Shown: positions 11,310 to 22,025 of the stretch, piece by piece
Numbering within the stretch: position 1 is the stretch's first letter
Layout of the letters: every line of letters starts with the position of its first letter
From: Ascoidea asiatica
Lineage: Eukaryota; Ascomycota; Saccharomycetes; Ascoideales; Ascoideaceae
Assembly: GCA_001600695.1 (NCBI GenBank)
Contig: BCKQ01000003.1
Coordinates: 1,897,934 to 1,961,933, forward strand
Direction of reading: 5' to 3'
DNA length: 64,000 bases
The notes under the pieces: model-generated
Database searches by the model: none
Told to the model about the DNA's origin: nothing
What the model saw: the letters and a program-made list of their open reading frames with translations, nothing else
Made by a program: the position numbers and the translations under genes

Positions 11310-12473
11310 CTAAATTTTATTTGGTTTGATTCTTTTATCTGCTATAAAATCATCATAATAATCATCATCTTTAGGTACATCTTTCTCTAAACCTCTTTTA
11401 TTATTAATATTTGAGTAAATTTTATTTGAATGATCTAACAGTATATTTTTTTCTTCACTGTTTATTTCTATTTGATTTTCTTTATCGTCTAGAGATGCAA
11501 TACTATTTTCTTTATCTATTTTACTATTATTTTGATATTCATAATTATCATTATTGCTACTGTTAACTTCATCTTTATTTTTATCCTTATTTTTACTTTT
11601 ATCGTTCAAAATATGAAAATATTGAATTTGATCTCCTTCAATTTTTTTAATTTTATTCACAATATTATGAACTGTTTTAATTTTTAAACCTTTTGCATCT
11701 TTACTTAATTTATTAAAATATTTATCATTTTCGATTAATTTATTTAATGTTTCTCTAATATTTATTGGTGAAAATCCTTTCAATGCTTCTTTTTCAACTA
11801 ATTCTTTTAAAAATGGTGAAATTTTATAATTATCACTATCTTTAATCAAATGATTATGTCCTCCTTTACTTTGACTTAATTTATATTCATTTGGTGTTTC
11901 AGTAATTACTAATTTAGCTGGACAATGAAAATTCAAATATTTATTTTTTTGGTCTTTATTTTCTCTTTGTTTTATTTTCTTTTGATTATTATTATTATTA
12001 TTCTTTTTATCATCAATATTTTTATTATTTTTATTGTTTTTATCAGTTTTATTATCTTTAATTGAATCATATCTTTTACCAGCCAATCTACATTCATATC
12101 TTAACTTTCTAATATTTCTTTTATTGAATGGTTTTTTACCACCACTTTGAAATCTATAAATATTACTAATTGATGTCATTATTTGAAATCCGAATTCATT
12201 TTTTGGAATAACTAATATTTTTTCATTATATTTTTTGTTATTAATTGAATCTTCTAATGAACATTCTATTGTATTTTCTAATAAATTTTTAATAATAATT
12301 TTAGTTCCATCGATATCTTTTACAATTGAATTAACATTTTCTGTTTGTTTTTCTATTTCTTCAATTTCTATCTCATTTTGTCTATTTATATTACTATTCA
12401 ATTCAAATATTTCATTTCTGTATTCAATCAATCTCTCTAATTGAAAATTATTGTCAGATAAATCAAATTCCAT
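11310..12473 (-). CDS. WRKY-GCM1 superfamily zinc-finger protein (FAR1/Rbf1/Aft-like), putative transcription factor
   Basis: The 387-residue protein has an acidic N-terminus, then a basic zinc-binding segment. YECRLAGKRY carries the first Cys (about 128). A Lys/Asn-rich insertion follows, then FHCPAKLVIT with the second Cys (about 183), and GGHNH closes it. The spacing from the second Cys is C-x21-H-x-H, close to the C-x22/23-H-x-H of WRKY-GCM1 fingers. In plants and fungi these occur in MULE-transposase-derived FAR1 proteins and in yeast Aft1 and Rbf1. After the finger, SPFLKELVEKEALKGFSPINI and an HNIVNKIKK segment recall the helical region following FAR1-type domains. The C-terminus is disordered and acidic. 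No transposase catalytic domain remains, so a DNA-binding role is inferred. I cannot say whether this is the orthologue of Aft1, Rbf1 or neither. Confidence 0.65.
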   Translation of the reverse strand: MEFDLSDNNFQLERLIEYRNEIFELNSNINRQNEIEIEEIEKQTENVNSIVKDIDGTKIIIKNLLENTIECSLEDSINNKKYNEKILVIPKNEFGFQIMTSISNIYRFQSGGKKPFNKRNIRKLRYECRLAGKRYDSIKDNKTDKNNKNNKNIDDKKNNNNNNQKKIKQRENKDQKNKYLNFHCPAKLVITETPNEYKLSQSKGGHNHLIKDSDNYKISPFLKELVEKEALKGFSPINIRETLNKLIENDKYFNKLSKDAKGLKIKTVHNIVNKIKKIEGDQIQYFHILNDKSKNKDKNKDEVNSSNNDNYEYQNNSKIDKENSIASLDDKENQIEINSEEKNILLDHSNKIYSNINNKRGLEKDVPKDDDYYDDFIADKRIKPNKI

Positions 12474-12882
12474 TTTATATTATTTTTTTTTTTTTATTTT
12501 ATAACTTTAATAAAATTAATTTCAGGGTACAATAATCATAAAACTTTTGAATTTACTTTTTGACTAAAATGAGCTTCAGCGTTACGTAGTAAATTTACTC
12601 TATTTACAAACTGAATTAAATTAATAAAATTTACTGTCGCGTGATCAAATAATCCGAATTTTCAAGCGTTTAAAAATAAAAACAAAAATAAATTCGATTA
12701 TGAAAATCTTTTAATGAAAAAAGTAAAAGAAATTAATAGATTTTAAAATATATTATACTGTCTGAGGAAATGGTTGTTAACAGCTTATGAAATGACAATA
12801 GTGAAATGCAAAAAAAATGTATATGGTATATGAAAAAAAAAGAAAGAAATAGAAACAGAAAAAGAAAAAGAAACAAAAAAAA
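12474..12882. other. Intergenic region between two minus-strand genes
   Basis: This 409-bp AT-rich spacer holds the promoter side of the zinc-finger gene? no: both genes read leftward, so it carries the 5' region of the VPS62-family gene's downstream neighbour only in part, and mainly the 3' flank beyond VPS62 and the promoter of nothing else. Specifically, 12474 onward is upstream of the zinc-finger start and 12882 is just past the VPS62 stop. It holds A-rich and T-rich tracts and a small GC cluster near 12575-12640 that could serve the zinc-finger promoter. Confidence 0.4.
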
Positions 12883-14379
12883 TTAACCCCAAAAATAATC
12901 AATGAAATAACATAACCAACCACCATAACTTAAAGAATTTAAAAGCCATTTAAAAAAAGAATTTAATTTAATTTTATTATTTAAAACTCTACAAGAATTA
13001 GTTCCTTCACTTTCAAGACCATTACCCATTTTAATATAAGTATTAACTCTACAACCATTCCAAAAATTCCACCATTTAAATCTTTGACAAGTTACTTTTC
13101 TAATTAAATTTTTTGTTAATGGACCACTTGGACCATCAATATATTTCCATTCCCATGGAGACCAAACTTGTCTTTTATCAGAAGGTAATAATTTTTTATT
13201 ACCCCAATGACCTTTAAATTTTAACCAATCACCATAATTTAATTCAGGATAATGATTTGAATAATTTTGAATAGTTAAAGTATTATTAAAATCATAAGTA
13301 TAAGCTAAATAATTTAAAGAAGGATCCCATAATGGACCTCTATCAGTAAAATCACTTAAAATTGAATATGGTAAATCATGAGAATGTTGACCAACACTTG
13401 CATAATTTGCATGGGTACCTCTTGCAGAAAATATTATTGGTCTTTTATTTCTTGGATCATTTAATCTTTCATTTTTATTTTTTTTATTTAATTTATTTGG
13501 TAAATAATCAAATTTTTCTAAAGCATTATAAATATAACCATCACCTCCACCATGAGAACTCATCCAAGCAATAATTGGAGTTTTATTATAAAATCTAACT
13601 AAAGAATGTTCCCAATCACCAACATGATTACCATATGGACCTTTACCCATAACAAAAGGACCTAAATTAAAACTATAAAAATAGAACCAATAAGAATCTA
13701 TCCAACCATTACCTTTATCAACAACAATTAAAATTGCAGGAGCATCTTTTATTAAACCATTTTGTAAAGAAGGTTTATTTTTTTTACCAGTTAAATAATC
13801 TGGATCTTTTGTAAAATCATCATTTGAAGTTAAAAAAATATTTTCAAAATTTGATAAATTTGAATAATTAGATAAATGTTTTAAAGTCAAAGGTAAAGAA
13901 TGTGATAAATTTGTACCATTATTAAAAATTAAATGAAAATTCGAAACAAAATCTTCAACATCATAAGGTAAATATTTTTCTTCAGAATATAAATGAACAA
14001 AAGGACAATAATCTATAACAAATTTTGGTATTTCACCAGCTTTTATTGTTCTCTCATTTGGAGAAGGATTTATAATTATTGGAGGTAATTTTTTTAAAAT
14101 TGAATTTTTATTAATTGAAAATTCATCTTCATTGCTATTTTTATTATTATTTTTATTATCTAATTCAAAATTTTTTTTATAAATCTCATTCATATCAATA
14201 TTTTCAAAAGGATCTTGATTTAAAATATTTAAATGATTTTGATTAACAAAATTTAAATTTGAATTTAAATTTATATTATGATTTAAATCATTATGAGAAT
14301 CTATAGGATATGAATTAATGAAATCTACATTATAAAATAATAAAACATTTATAAATAAAAAAAATAATAGCATTATCAA
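12883..14379 (-). CDS. VPS62: VPS62/TDA6-family protein
   Basis: The 498-residue protein starts with a hydrophobic signal or anchor segment (LLFFLFINVLLFYNVDF) and a low-complexity Asn stretch. The conserved VPS62 domain follows, from about residue 113 to 460. Recognisable pieces are DYCPFVHLYSEEKYLPYD, APAILIVVDKG, YGNHVGDWEH (about 254-263), SSHGGG, SARGTHANYASVGQHSH, RGPLWDP and LPSDKRQVWSPWEW. S. cerevisiae Vps62 and Tda6 are similar in length; Vps62 affects cytoplasm-to-vacuole targeting, with no known biochemical activity. N-linked sequons and the leader suggest entry to the secretory pathway. VPS62 and TDA6 are paralogues in S. cerevisiae and I cannot choose between them. The gene is divergent from SEC23. 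Confidence 0.88.
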   Translation of the reverse strand: MIMLLFFLFINVLLFYNVDFINSYPIDSHNDLNHNINLNSNLNFVNQNHLNILNQDPFENIDMNEIYKKNFELDNKNNNKNSNEDEFSINKNSILKKLPPIIINPSPNERTIKAGEIPKFVIDYCPFVHLYSEEKYLPYDVEDFVSNFHLIFNNGTNLSHSLPLTLKHLSNYSNLSNFENIFLTSNDDFTKDPDYLTGKKNKPSLQNGLIKDAPAILIVVDKGNGWIDSYWFYFYSFNLGPFVMGKGPYGNHVGDWEHSLVRFYNKTPIIAWMSSHGGGDGYIYNALEKFDYLPNKLNKKNKNERLNDPRNKRPIIFSARGTHANYASVGQHSHDLPYSILSDFTDRGPLWDPSLNYLAYTYDFNNTLTIQNYSNHYPELNYGDWLKFKGHWGNKKLLPSDKRQVWSPWEWKYIDGPSGPLTKNLIRKVTCQRFKWWNFWNGCRVNTYIKMGNGLESEGTNSCRVLNNKIKLNSFFKWLLNSLSYGGWLCYFIDYFWG

Positions 14380-15323
14380 ATCGATTTAATTTATATTGAA
14401 GTTATAAAGAAGAAAATCAAATCAAATCAAAATAATAATAATAATAATAATAATAAGAATAAATAAAATAATACAAAAATAATAAGAAATTAAAGAGAAT
14501 TCCAAAATAAAAGAAAATCGTAGAGTATAAATAGAGTAATTTACTTGATAAAGGTAGAGTAAAGGTAAGAGCTAAAGGTAAATAGGAATCGTCGGTTAAT
14601 CGCATTGAAAGTGCTGATAAGGGTCATATGCGAGCAGAATAGACCCCGTGTAGTCACATGGCAAGAAGTAAAAAGTAAGCCGAGCACGTGCGCATGCGAG
14701 ACCACATTAAAGGAGCTGAATAATCTTGTTTACAGTGCAAGCATTGATGAAAATCAGGACAAGGAAGCAGGCCGGGACAGCAGAGGAAGAAAAAAAAGAA
14801 GAAAAAGGCCTGGTGCTGCTGTTTCTAGCTGGAGATTCGAAGGTGAATGAATGAAGGAAAGTAAATGAATGAAATTAAATGACAACACAGCACTGGTACT
14901 GGAAGTAAGTAGTACCGTGGTAGAATAAATAGTAAGTGAGCATTAGTGCTAGCGCATGCTTTGAAAATACTTCAATATTATCTTGATTCAAACGAAATCA
15001 GACTTGTATGAGATCTTCATTACCACCAGCTTTTCACTTACCTTTATTTCACATATATTATATTACTTTCATTACCACTTTCATTTTAATTGAAGGTATA
15101 TTTATATTTATAATTAAGGATATTAACCAAGGAATATAATTACATTTGCTGCTTTATAGTTGGTAAATAGTCTTTGGTATCGTTAGTTCATTTCACTTTT
15201 CATTTTTTTCCTATTTTGCATTTCTTTTCATTTCTTATTTTAAATATTAAATATTAAATATCAAATATATTATTATTAATATATCATTCAATTCATTATT
15301 CCAATCATAATTAATATTCAAAT
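14380..15323. promoter_or_regulatory. Divergent promoter region of VPS62-like and SEC23 with GC-rich patch and E-box sites
   Basis: An AAT microsatellite lies at about 14430-14455 near the VPS62 start. A GC-rich patch at about 14590-14850 contains GTCACATG at 14653-14660 and CACGTG at 14685-14690, both matching Cbf1/bHLH-type sites. The open frame at 14605-14850 inside the patch resembles no protein and is not called. Confidence 0.55.
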
Positions 15324-17555
15324 ATGGATTTAGAAGCAATTGAAGATACTGATGGTGTTCGTTTTTCTTGGAATACTTTCCCTTCAACAAGAGTTGAATC
15401 AAATAGAATAGTTATACCAATTGGTGCTTTATATACTCCTTTAAAACAACGTGAGGATTTACCAATAGTTGAATATGAACCAATTAGATGTCATTGTAAT
15501 GCAATTTTAAATCCAACTTGTTATATGGATTTAAGAGCAAAAACTTGGACTTGTCCATGTTGTTTAACTAGAAATCCATTACCTTCTCATTATCATAATA
15601 TTTCTGCTTCATTTTTACCACCTGAATTAAATACTCAATCTTCAACAATAGAATATATTACTAAAAGAAAAGTTCAAGTTCCTCCTGTTTTTTTATTTGT
15701 TGTAGATTTATGTCAAGATGATGATAATTTAGAAGCTTTAAAAGAAACTTTAATTTTATCTCTTAATTTATTACCTCCAAATGCTTTAATAGGTATTATT
15801 ACTTTTGGTGCAATGGTTCAAGTTCATGATTTAGCTTATGAACCTTGTCCAAAATCTTATATTTTTAGAGGTGATAAAGATTATACTTCAAAACAATTAA
15901 ATGATATGTTATCTAGTTTTCATTCTGGTTCAACTGGTAATTCTAAACTTTCTAGATTTTTTTGTCCTGTTAGTAAAATTGAATATCAATTAACTAATTT
16001 ATTAGAATCTTTAACTAAAGATCCATGGCCTGTTAAATCTGATAGAAGATCAATTCGTGCAACTGGTGCTGCAATGTCAATTGCTTCAACTTTATTAGAA
16101 TTAAGTTTTTCTGGTTTTGGTGCAAGAATTATATTATTTAGTGCTGGTCCTTGTACTTTAAATCCAGGTTTAATTGTTGGTCAAGAATTAAAAGAACCAA
16201 TTAGATCTCATAGTGATATAGATAAAGATTCTGGTAAACATTTTAAAAAAGCTGCAAAATTTTATGAAAATTTAGCTGAAAAAGTTTCAAATAATGGTCA
16301 TATTATTGATATTTTTGCAGGTTGTTATGATCAAATAGGTATGGCTGAAATGAAAGCTTTACCAACTCAAACTGGTGGTGTTTTACTTTTATCGGATGCT
16401 TTCACAACTGCTATTTTTAAACAATCTTTCTTAAGATTATTTAATAAAGATGATGATGGTTATTTATTAATGGGTTTTAATGCTCAATTTGATGTTAAAA
16501 CTTCAAAAGAATTAAAACTTTCTGGTTTAATTGGTCATGCTGTATCTTTAAAAAAAGGTTCCACAAATGTTGCTGATACTGAAATTGGTATTGGAGGAAC
16601 ATGTTCTTGGAAAATGTGTGGTATATCTCCAAATCATTCATATGGTATATTTTTTGAAGTTGCAAATTCAAATCCAAATAATGGTAATAATGGTTTTATT
16701 CAATTTATTACAAGTTATCAACATGCCTCTGGTACATATCGTGTAAGAGTTACTACTCTTGTACGTACTTTAGCTGTAATGAATGAATCTTTAGTTAAAA
16801 ATTCTTTTGATCAAGAAGCTGCTGCTGTATTAATGTCAAGAGTTGCTGTTTTCAAAGCTGAACAAGATGATGGTGCTGATGTTTTAAGATGGATAGATAG
16901 AATGTTAATTAGAGTTTGTCAAAAATTTGCTGATTATACTAAAAATGAAGCTGAAAGTTTTAGATTAACCCCAAATTTTTCACTTTATCCTCAATTTATG
17001 TTTTATTTGAGAAGATCTCAATTTTTACAAGTTTTCAATAATTCTCCAGATGAAACTGCATTTTATAGACATGTTTTAACTAGAGAAGATACTGTCAATT
17101 CATTAATCATGATTCAACCAACTTTAACTTCTTTCACAATGGAAAACGAACCAGAACCTGTACTTTTAGATTCTGTATCTGTTAAACCTGATAGAATTTT
17201 ACTTTTAGATACTTTTTTCCATATATTAATTTATCATGGTGAGACAATTGCTTCATGGAGAAAAGCAGGTTATCAGGAACAGCCGGAATATGAATCCTTT
17301 AAAGAATTTTTAGAAGAACCTAAAAAAGAAGCAGCTGAGTTACTTGTTGATAGATTTCCTTTACCGAGATTTATTGATACTGAAGAAGGTGGCTCTCAGG
17401 CAAGATTTTTATACTCAAAACTTAATCCTTCAAATACCTATCAAAGTACAGAATTTGGTGGAGATAGTGGCATTGCTGTTGTGTTGACAGATGATGTTAG
17501 TTTACAAACATTTATGACTCATTTACAAAAATTAGCTGTTAGTGGAACTTCTTGA
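15324..17555 (+). CDS. SEC23: COPII coat GTPase-activating subunit Sec23
   Basis: Sec23 pairs with Sec24 in the inner COPII coat at ER exit sites and activates Sar1 GTP hydrolysis. The 743-residue protein (S. cerevisiae 768) starts with the family's [15 protein letters not shown] zinc finger (about 53-85) is followed by STIEYI and the trunk domain beginning [11 protein letters not shown] (about 118). The beta-sandwich, helical domain with [16 protein letters not shown], and a C-terminal gelsolin-like domain ([25 protein letters not shown], then [20 protein letters not shown]) follow in the expected order. The first Cys pair of the zinc finger reads C-H-C (C-x1-C), where other Sec23 proteins I know have C-x4-C; the second pair (CPCC, using C-x2-C) is intact. 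I found no in-frame CTG codon. It is a single exon with a clear ATG. Confidence 0.97.
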   Translation: MDLEAIEDTDGVRFSWNTFPSTRVESNRIVIPIGALYTPLKQREDLPIVEYEPIRCHCNAILNPTCYMDLRAKTWTCPCCLTRNPLPSHYHNISASFLPPELNTQSSTIEYITKRKVQVPPVFLFVVDLCQDDDNLEALKETLILSLNLLPPNALIGIITFGAMVQVHDLAYEPCPKSYIFRGDKDYTSKQLNDMLSSFHSGSTGNSKLSRFFCPVSKIEYQLTNLLESLTKDPWPVKSDRRSIRATGAAMSIASTLLELSFSGFGARIILFSAGPCTLNPGLIVGQELKEPIRSHSDIDKDSGKHFKKAAKFYENLAEKVSNNGHIIDIFAGCYDQIGMAEMKALPTQTGGVLLLSDAFTTAIFKQSFLRLFNKDDDGYLLMGFNAQFDVKTSKELKLSGLIGHAVSLKKGSTNVADTEIGIGGTCSWKMCGISPNHSYGIFFEVANSNPNNGNNGFIQFITSYQHASGTYRVRVTTLVRTLAVMNESLVKNSFDQEAAAVLMSRVAVFKAEQDDGADVLRWIDRMLIRVCQKFADYTKNEAESFRLTPNFSLYPQFMFYLRRSQFLQVFNNSPDETAFYRHVLTREDTVNSLIMIQPTLTSFTMENEPEPVLLDSVSVKPDRILLLDTFFHILIYHGETIASWRKAGYQEQPEYESFKEFLEEPKKEAAELLVDRFPLPRFIDTEEGGSQARFLYSKLNPSNTYQSTEFGGDSGIAVVLTDDVSLQTFMTHLQKLAVSGTS

Positions 17556-17882
17556 TTTTACTTTTAATAGCTATTATTTTTGATTTTTTTTTGGTCATCG
17601 TCTCAAGCCAACTTTAGTTTTAGATTGATATAGTTAATTATTTTTTTCATTACATATTTTTTTTAATATACAATTTTTATATTAGTTTTGAAATATGTAT
17701 TATAATTTTAAAAAAGCCAAAAAAAAATATTAAAAAATAATGTGTCTTCAAAAATAATTTATTAAGTAATCAAAAAAAGCTTAAAAAAAAGTAGAAGATT
17801 CAAAATTTGTTTTTCAAAATAGCACAAAAAAGCTAAAGTTTTATTTTGCACAAAAAATTTAAAACCAACCAAAATTATGCAA
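17556..17882. other. Short convergent intergenic region (SEC23 and beta-glucosidase 3' ends)
   Basis: This 327-bp AT-rich spacer carries T tracts followed by AAAAAAGC-type repeats. Nothing gene-like is seen. Confidence 0.5.
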
Positions 17883-20800
17883 TTAAATGAAGTTTTTTGC
17901 ACTGGAAGTTCCTTTAGATGATATTTTAGCTTCCGTGTTTTCTTTACTTTCAGAATCGTGCTTTATAGAACCTTTAACTTTAGGATCACTTGCAGTTATT
18001 TCTTCTGGGTTCTGCCCCTTCAAAGTTATTTTTTTCTTATCCATACTATATGATGCAGTATCTTCATCGCCATTATCGTTATTCCCATCATTTTTATCAT
18101 AAGAAATATCTATTTCACCGCATAAATCTAATTTTCGACTACTTGATCCAATATAAATTTTGTAAACACCTTTCATAATTCTCCAACTTTGTTCAACAGG
18201 ATCCCAAACGCTCATATCTCTTCTCAGTATATCGAATGTAACACAAACTGATTGTTCGGACTCGATTTTAACTTTTTCAAAACCTCTTAATTGTCTTGGT
18301 GGAGTTTCAAGAATTTCAGTAGATGTGTCATCCCTGGGAAATTCGATATACAATTGAGCAACAAATTGGCCAGAATACAAGCCTTCATTTTTAACATCAA
18401 CTTTAACATTATATAAAGTTTCCCATAATTCAGGATGACCTCCAAGTCCTCCTCCAGCTTTTGTAGGCTCTTTTAACTGCTCTGGAGAATAACTATCAGG
18501 ATAGCAAAAATCATCTACAGATGTAACTTTATCATTGAAAAGATAAGGATAAATGAAGCCAGGAACAGGGGATAAATCTTCATAAGGAAATAATGAGTCT
18601 TCTGGATCGCTGACATCAAAATGGTCATCAAAACGATATGTAGGTAAGTAAGGTGGAGGACAATCAAGATATTCACTTGGACAGTTCACTTCTTTTATTC
18701 TCAAATTACAAAGAGCAAATCGAGAATATGATAATCCAAATCCAAATTCAAATCTGGGCTTAATTTTATTTTCGTCAAAATACCTATAGTCAAGCAACAA
18801 ATCGCGTTCCATAAAGGAGTCATCTTGAGGTTCTCCATCTCCAGGAATTTCTTCAATAATTGGAACATAATCTTGAGGATTTTTTGCAATGGTAAATGGT
18901 AAATGACCAGAAGGATTTACATCTCCAAATATTATATTTGTAAGTGCAGCTCCAGAATATTGGCCCAAGGGAGCAGACCAAATAACACCAACAACGTTTT
19001 CATGATCAACCCATTTTTCCATATCCACTGGGCCCACTGAGGTCACAACAACAATAGTTTTATGACAATTATCAGCTATATGTTGTATAAGCTCGTCACC
19101 ATTCAGCCAAAGTGAAACATTCTTCCTATCTCCAAAGTTTCCATCTACTTCAATATAACCTTCTCCAGAATCTGCAGAAACGAAAACTAAAGAAATATCT
19201 GCATATGATGCTAATTCTTCCACATGCTCAAAACTAAAATTATCATCGGTAAAGTCTACAGCCATCATCTCCTTTCGAGCTCTTGCTGCTATAGCTTCAT
19301 ATGGAGTAATTCCAAAGGGTTGATTTACTGTTGCAGAACCCCAACCTTGAAATAGAGCACCATCAACACATTGTTTTTCTTTACAATTAAACCCTTTATT
19401 ACTTGGTCTTGATGCCATTCCAGCTATCAAAATTCTACGCACTCCATCATCTCTATTAATAGGAAGATTTTTACCATCATTTTTTAGCAAAACAATAGCC
19501 TCTTCAGCGACTTGAACAGCGGTTTCTTCTGTGAATTCATTTCTAGAATCAATATGCCAATTAACTTGTTTTATTGGGCCAAAATTTTGATAAGGAAATT
19601 CTTGATCATAAGTGTGAGATGTCCATGAAGAGAAGTTTGGAATATCATGAAAGTCTGGCAATGAAGAAAGTACAAAAAAAGGCGCCAGGATTCTAGTTAC
19701 CATATCATCGAGTCTTTCTTCTGGAATAGTTTCATTATAAACAGCTCTTGTTAATAATGGACCCCAGTATGATTTTCCAGAGAGCCATTCTCCTATAACT
19801 TCCCCTGGACAATTCATATCCAACCCACTCAAAACACTGTTAACTCCAGAATGAGTTGCACCTAAGTCAGACATTACCCATCCTTGAAATCCTAATTCTT
19901 CTTTCAAGAGATAGTTCATTAAATAAGAATTTTCACAAGCATAAGTATTATTGACTCTATTATATGAGCACATTACACTGCCAACACCCTCATTAACTGC
20001 ATCGGCAAATGGCCAAAGATATAGTTCATGCATGGCTCTATCACCGATATTACTACTAATTGCCTGCTCTAAATTGTCCCAATATTCTCCTGACCATTCA
20101 TTTAGTTGACGATATCTTTCTTGTTCATTTCCGATTAAATGTCTTACACAAGCAACCACTCCTTCTTCTTGAATTCCTTTAATTGTATATCTTGCAGCTA
20201 CACCTTGCAAATAGGGATCAGCACCAAAAGATTCCCAATTTCTTCCACCTCTGGCCTTTAAACCAATTGGTCCAATTACTGGTCCAAGCATGACATGAAC
20301 ACCTTTGATTTTATGTTGCTGACTGATTGCTTTACCTCTTAAATACATTAAACCTCTATTAAAACTTGAACCAACAGCTAATCCACAAGGAAAAGCAGTA
20401 ACAAAGTCAGCGAATCGAACTCCATTTGCTCCATCCTGAATACAAAGAGAAGGGATTCCAAGCCTGGGAACAGAGCCTGTATTTCCAATACAAGGGCCAG
20501 AACCCCATCCAGTTCCTGTTGTTAAATTTACTTTTTCTACAGTTGTCATCTGTTCCACTAAAACTCTTGCTTTTTCATAAGCTTCTTGCCAAACATTTTG
20601 AATTCTTCCACCAGCAGCTTAAATAAAAAAAAAATAAAAGATTATGAAATGTTAATAACAACTAACTTGAAAAATTAGGCTAGTTACTAAACAAAAAAGG
20701 TATAACAAACGAGCTGGATAAAAAGGAGGACTAGCAGTTTTGGGACCAAGATCAATAAAACTATCAATGACTCGATCGAAAACACTTCTTCTTTCTAAAG

Positions 20801-20924
20801 GATTTTCCAATAGTGTTCCATTGAATATTTGTTGGTTATTTTCTACTTCTAAGGATAAAATTGGAGTTACAGCGCTAATTATTAAAAATAATAAAATTAT
20901 TTTGAATTTCGGTACCATCAACAT
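17883..20924 (-). CDS. Secreted GH3 beta-glucosidase, two exons (20711-20924 and 17883-20617)
   Basis: GH3 enzymes release glucose from the non-reducing end of beta-glucosides such as cellobiose. Splicing 20618-20710 gives 982 residues and restores the family sequence YPAPAGGRIQNVWQEAYEKA across the junction. The N-terminus IILLFLIISAVTP is a signal peptide. The (alpha/beta) barrel follows with VEKVNLTTGTGW, ARGGRNWESFG, GNEQERY and CSYNRVNNTYACEN. The nucleophile region reads VMSDLGATHSG with the Asp at about 322; most GH3 enzymes have SDW there. The second domain includes GEGYIEVDGNFGDRKN, and the fibronectin-III-like domain ends near RRDMSVWDP. A charged, low-complexity tail of about 70 residues is unusual for the family. 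There is no PA14 insert. The arrangement is closest to Saccharomycopsis fibuligera BGL1 as I remember it. Three in-frame CTG codons sit at 18225, 19104 and 19686. Confidence 0.93.
20618..20710 (-). other. Spliceosomal intron in the beta-glucosidase gene
   Basis: This 93-bp phase-1 intron reads GTTTGT at the donor, has a TATTAAC branch-like sequence about 37 nt before the end, a T-rich stretch, and AAG at the acceptor. Joining C with CT makes a Pro codon and gives the GH3-conserved YPAPAGGR. Donor and acceptor are both atypical for yeast (GTATGT/GTAAGT and YAG), but I found no alternative that keeps the frame and the conserved residues. Confidence 0.8.
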
Positions 20925-21366
20925 ATCTGTAATTTAAAACTAAAATAGAAAATAGATTGCACTTTTAATTTATTTTAATATATTTTTTTAGTAATTTATC
21001 ATTAAAAATTTGTTTTTTATCTATAGAATGATATGTTTTTTTTTTAAGAAATATAAATAAACAAACAAAAAATTGAAATAAGCGCCGAGAAAAATAGCAC
21101 GGTAAATAAAGAAAAATAAATAATAAAGTAAGGATTAATAGTGCTATGCAGTAACTGTCTAGGTATTATTACCTGAACTTGATAGATTTAGATGATCTGA
21201 ACTCTAAGTAGATAAGTATGCGAGAAAATAGTATTGTGAGATTCCTAATGTACAATTTGGTCAATTGCTTCTACAGTAACGTTCATTAAAACCATTTTAG
21301 AAGGGATTACCATACAATGTATACACAATATGGACATCGTCACTGGGAAATTTTTAAATCTATTTT
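20925..21366. other. Intergenic region upstream of beta-glucosidase
   Basis: This 442-bp AT-rich sequence contains no GC-rich island, unlike most promoters here. It serves as the promoter of the beta-glucosidase and the 3' flank of ECM1. No gene was seen. Confidence 0.4.
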
Positions 21367-22025
21367 TTATACTTCAATCTCTGGTAGTAGACTGAACATG
21401 TTATCATGTTTTTTCAACTTTTTATCATCTTCATGATTTTTATCTGATTCTTGGTCTGAGCCAAATGCTTCATAATCAAGATCCATCAAATCTTTGTTCT
21501 CATCAGCTTCTTTTGTATTTCGAGTGTTTTTTTTCTTTTTGATTTTAAGAGTATTATTGATCTCATCATATCCTCTTTCTCTTTGAATTAACTTAGCTCT
21601 TTGAATACTTTTTTGTTTTTTAACTTCTAGTTTTCCTTCTAGTTTTAAAGCCTTTTCGATTTTTTCTTTAACATATCTAGTATTTTTCTGAGTCCTCTTT
21701 TTATCGCCTATTTTATTGATCTTATTTTCGTGCGTATCAGTTATTTTGGAATCTCTTTTCTTTCTCATTTTATTCTCTAAAAGTTTTTCATTTCTAGAAC
21801 TAGCTGCCCTTAGCATACCTTCGACAGCACTAGTAGAGCTTTTGTGGATTTTTGCTAGCTCTTTTGCTTCTGGCTCTTCAGCCAAAGCTCTTCTTGCAGC
21901 CCTAGAATGTTTAGAAACTAAATATTGTTAGTATTGTATACTTTATAATCAGATTAATAAATACAACAGTTCAGGTTTTTTTCTCAAAAATTTCGTAGTA
22001 ACTTACTGGAACCTTTTTTAGCCAT
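21367..22025 (-). CDS. ECM1: Pre-60S ribosome export factor Ecm1, two exons (22007-22025 and 21367-21917)
   Basis: Ecm1 binds late pre-60S particles and helps their export through the nuclear pore. Exon 1 is only 19 nt (ATG to the first base of codon 7). After splicing the protein begins MAKKGSISKHSRAARRALAE, matching the S. cerevisiae Ecm1 pattern MAKK-ISK-SRAAR. EEPEAKELAKI, RAASSRNEKLLENKMRKK and IQRAKLIQRERGYDEIN also line up with that protein's LEPEVKDL, AAKNEALLEAKISKK and ISRAKYIQNTRKAGWD regions. The predicted length is 189 residues (about 212 in S. cerevisiae). The middle is very basic and the C-terminus acidic, ending FSLLPEIEV. The unspliced second exon alone would lack the conserved N-terminus, which supports the splice. 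Confidence 0.9.
21918..22006 (-). other. Spliceosomal intron in ECM1
   Basis: This 89-bp phase-1 intron has a GTAAGT donor, a perfect TACTAAC branch site and a TAG acceptor about 10 nt later. All three are classic budding-yeast signals. It falls after codon 6, the near-5' position common for yeast introns. Confidence 0.93.

Noticed and set aside
12474-12882. Possible additional small gene between the zinc-finger and VPS62 genes
   Set aside because: No frame with an ATG and protein-like composition. Clarification of the feature entry: both neighbours read leftward, so this spacer is the promoter side of the zinc-finger gene and the 3' flank of the VPS62-family gene.
14605-14850. 81-codon plus-strand frame in the VPS62/SEC23 divergent promoter
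   Set aside because: It lies wholly inside the GC patch, with E-box sites, and shows no family resemblance.
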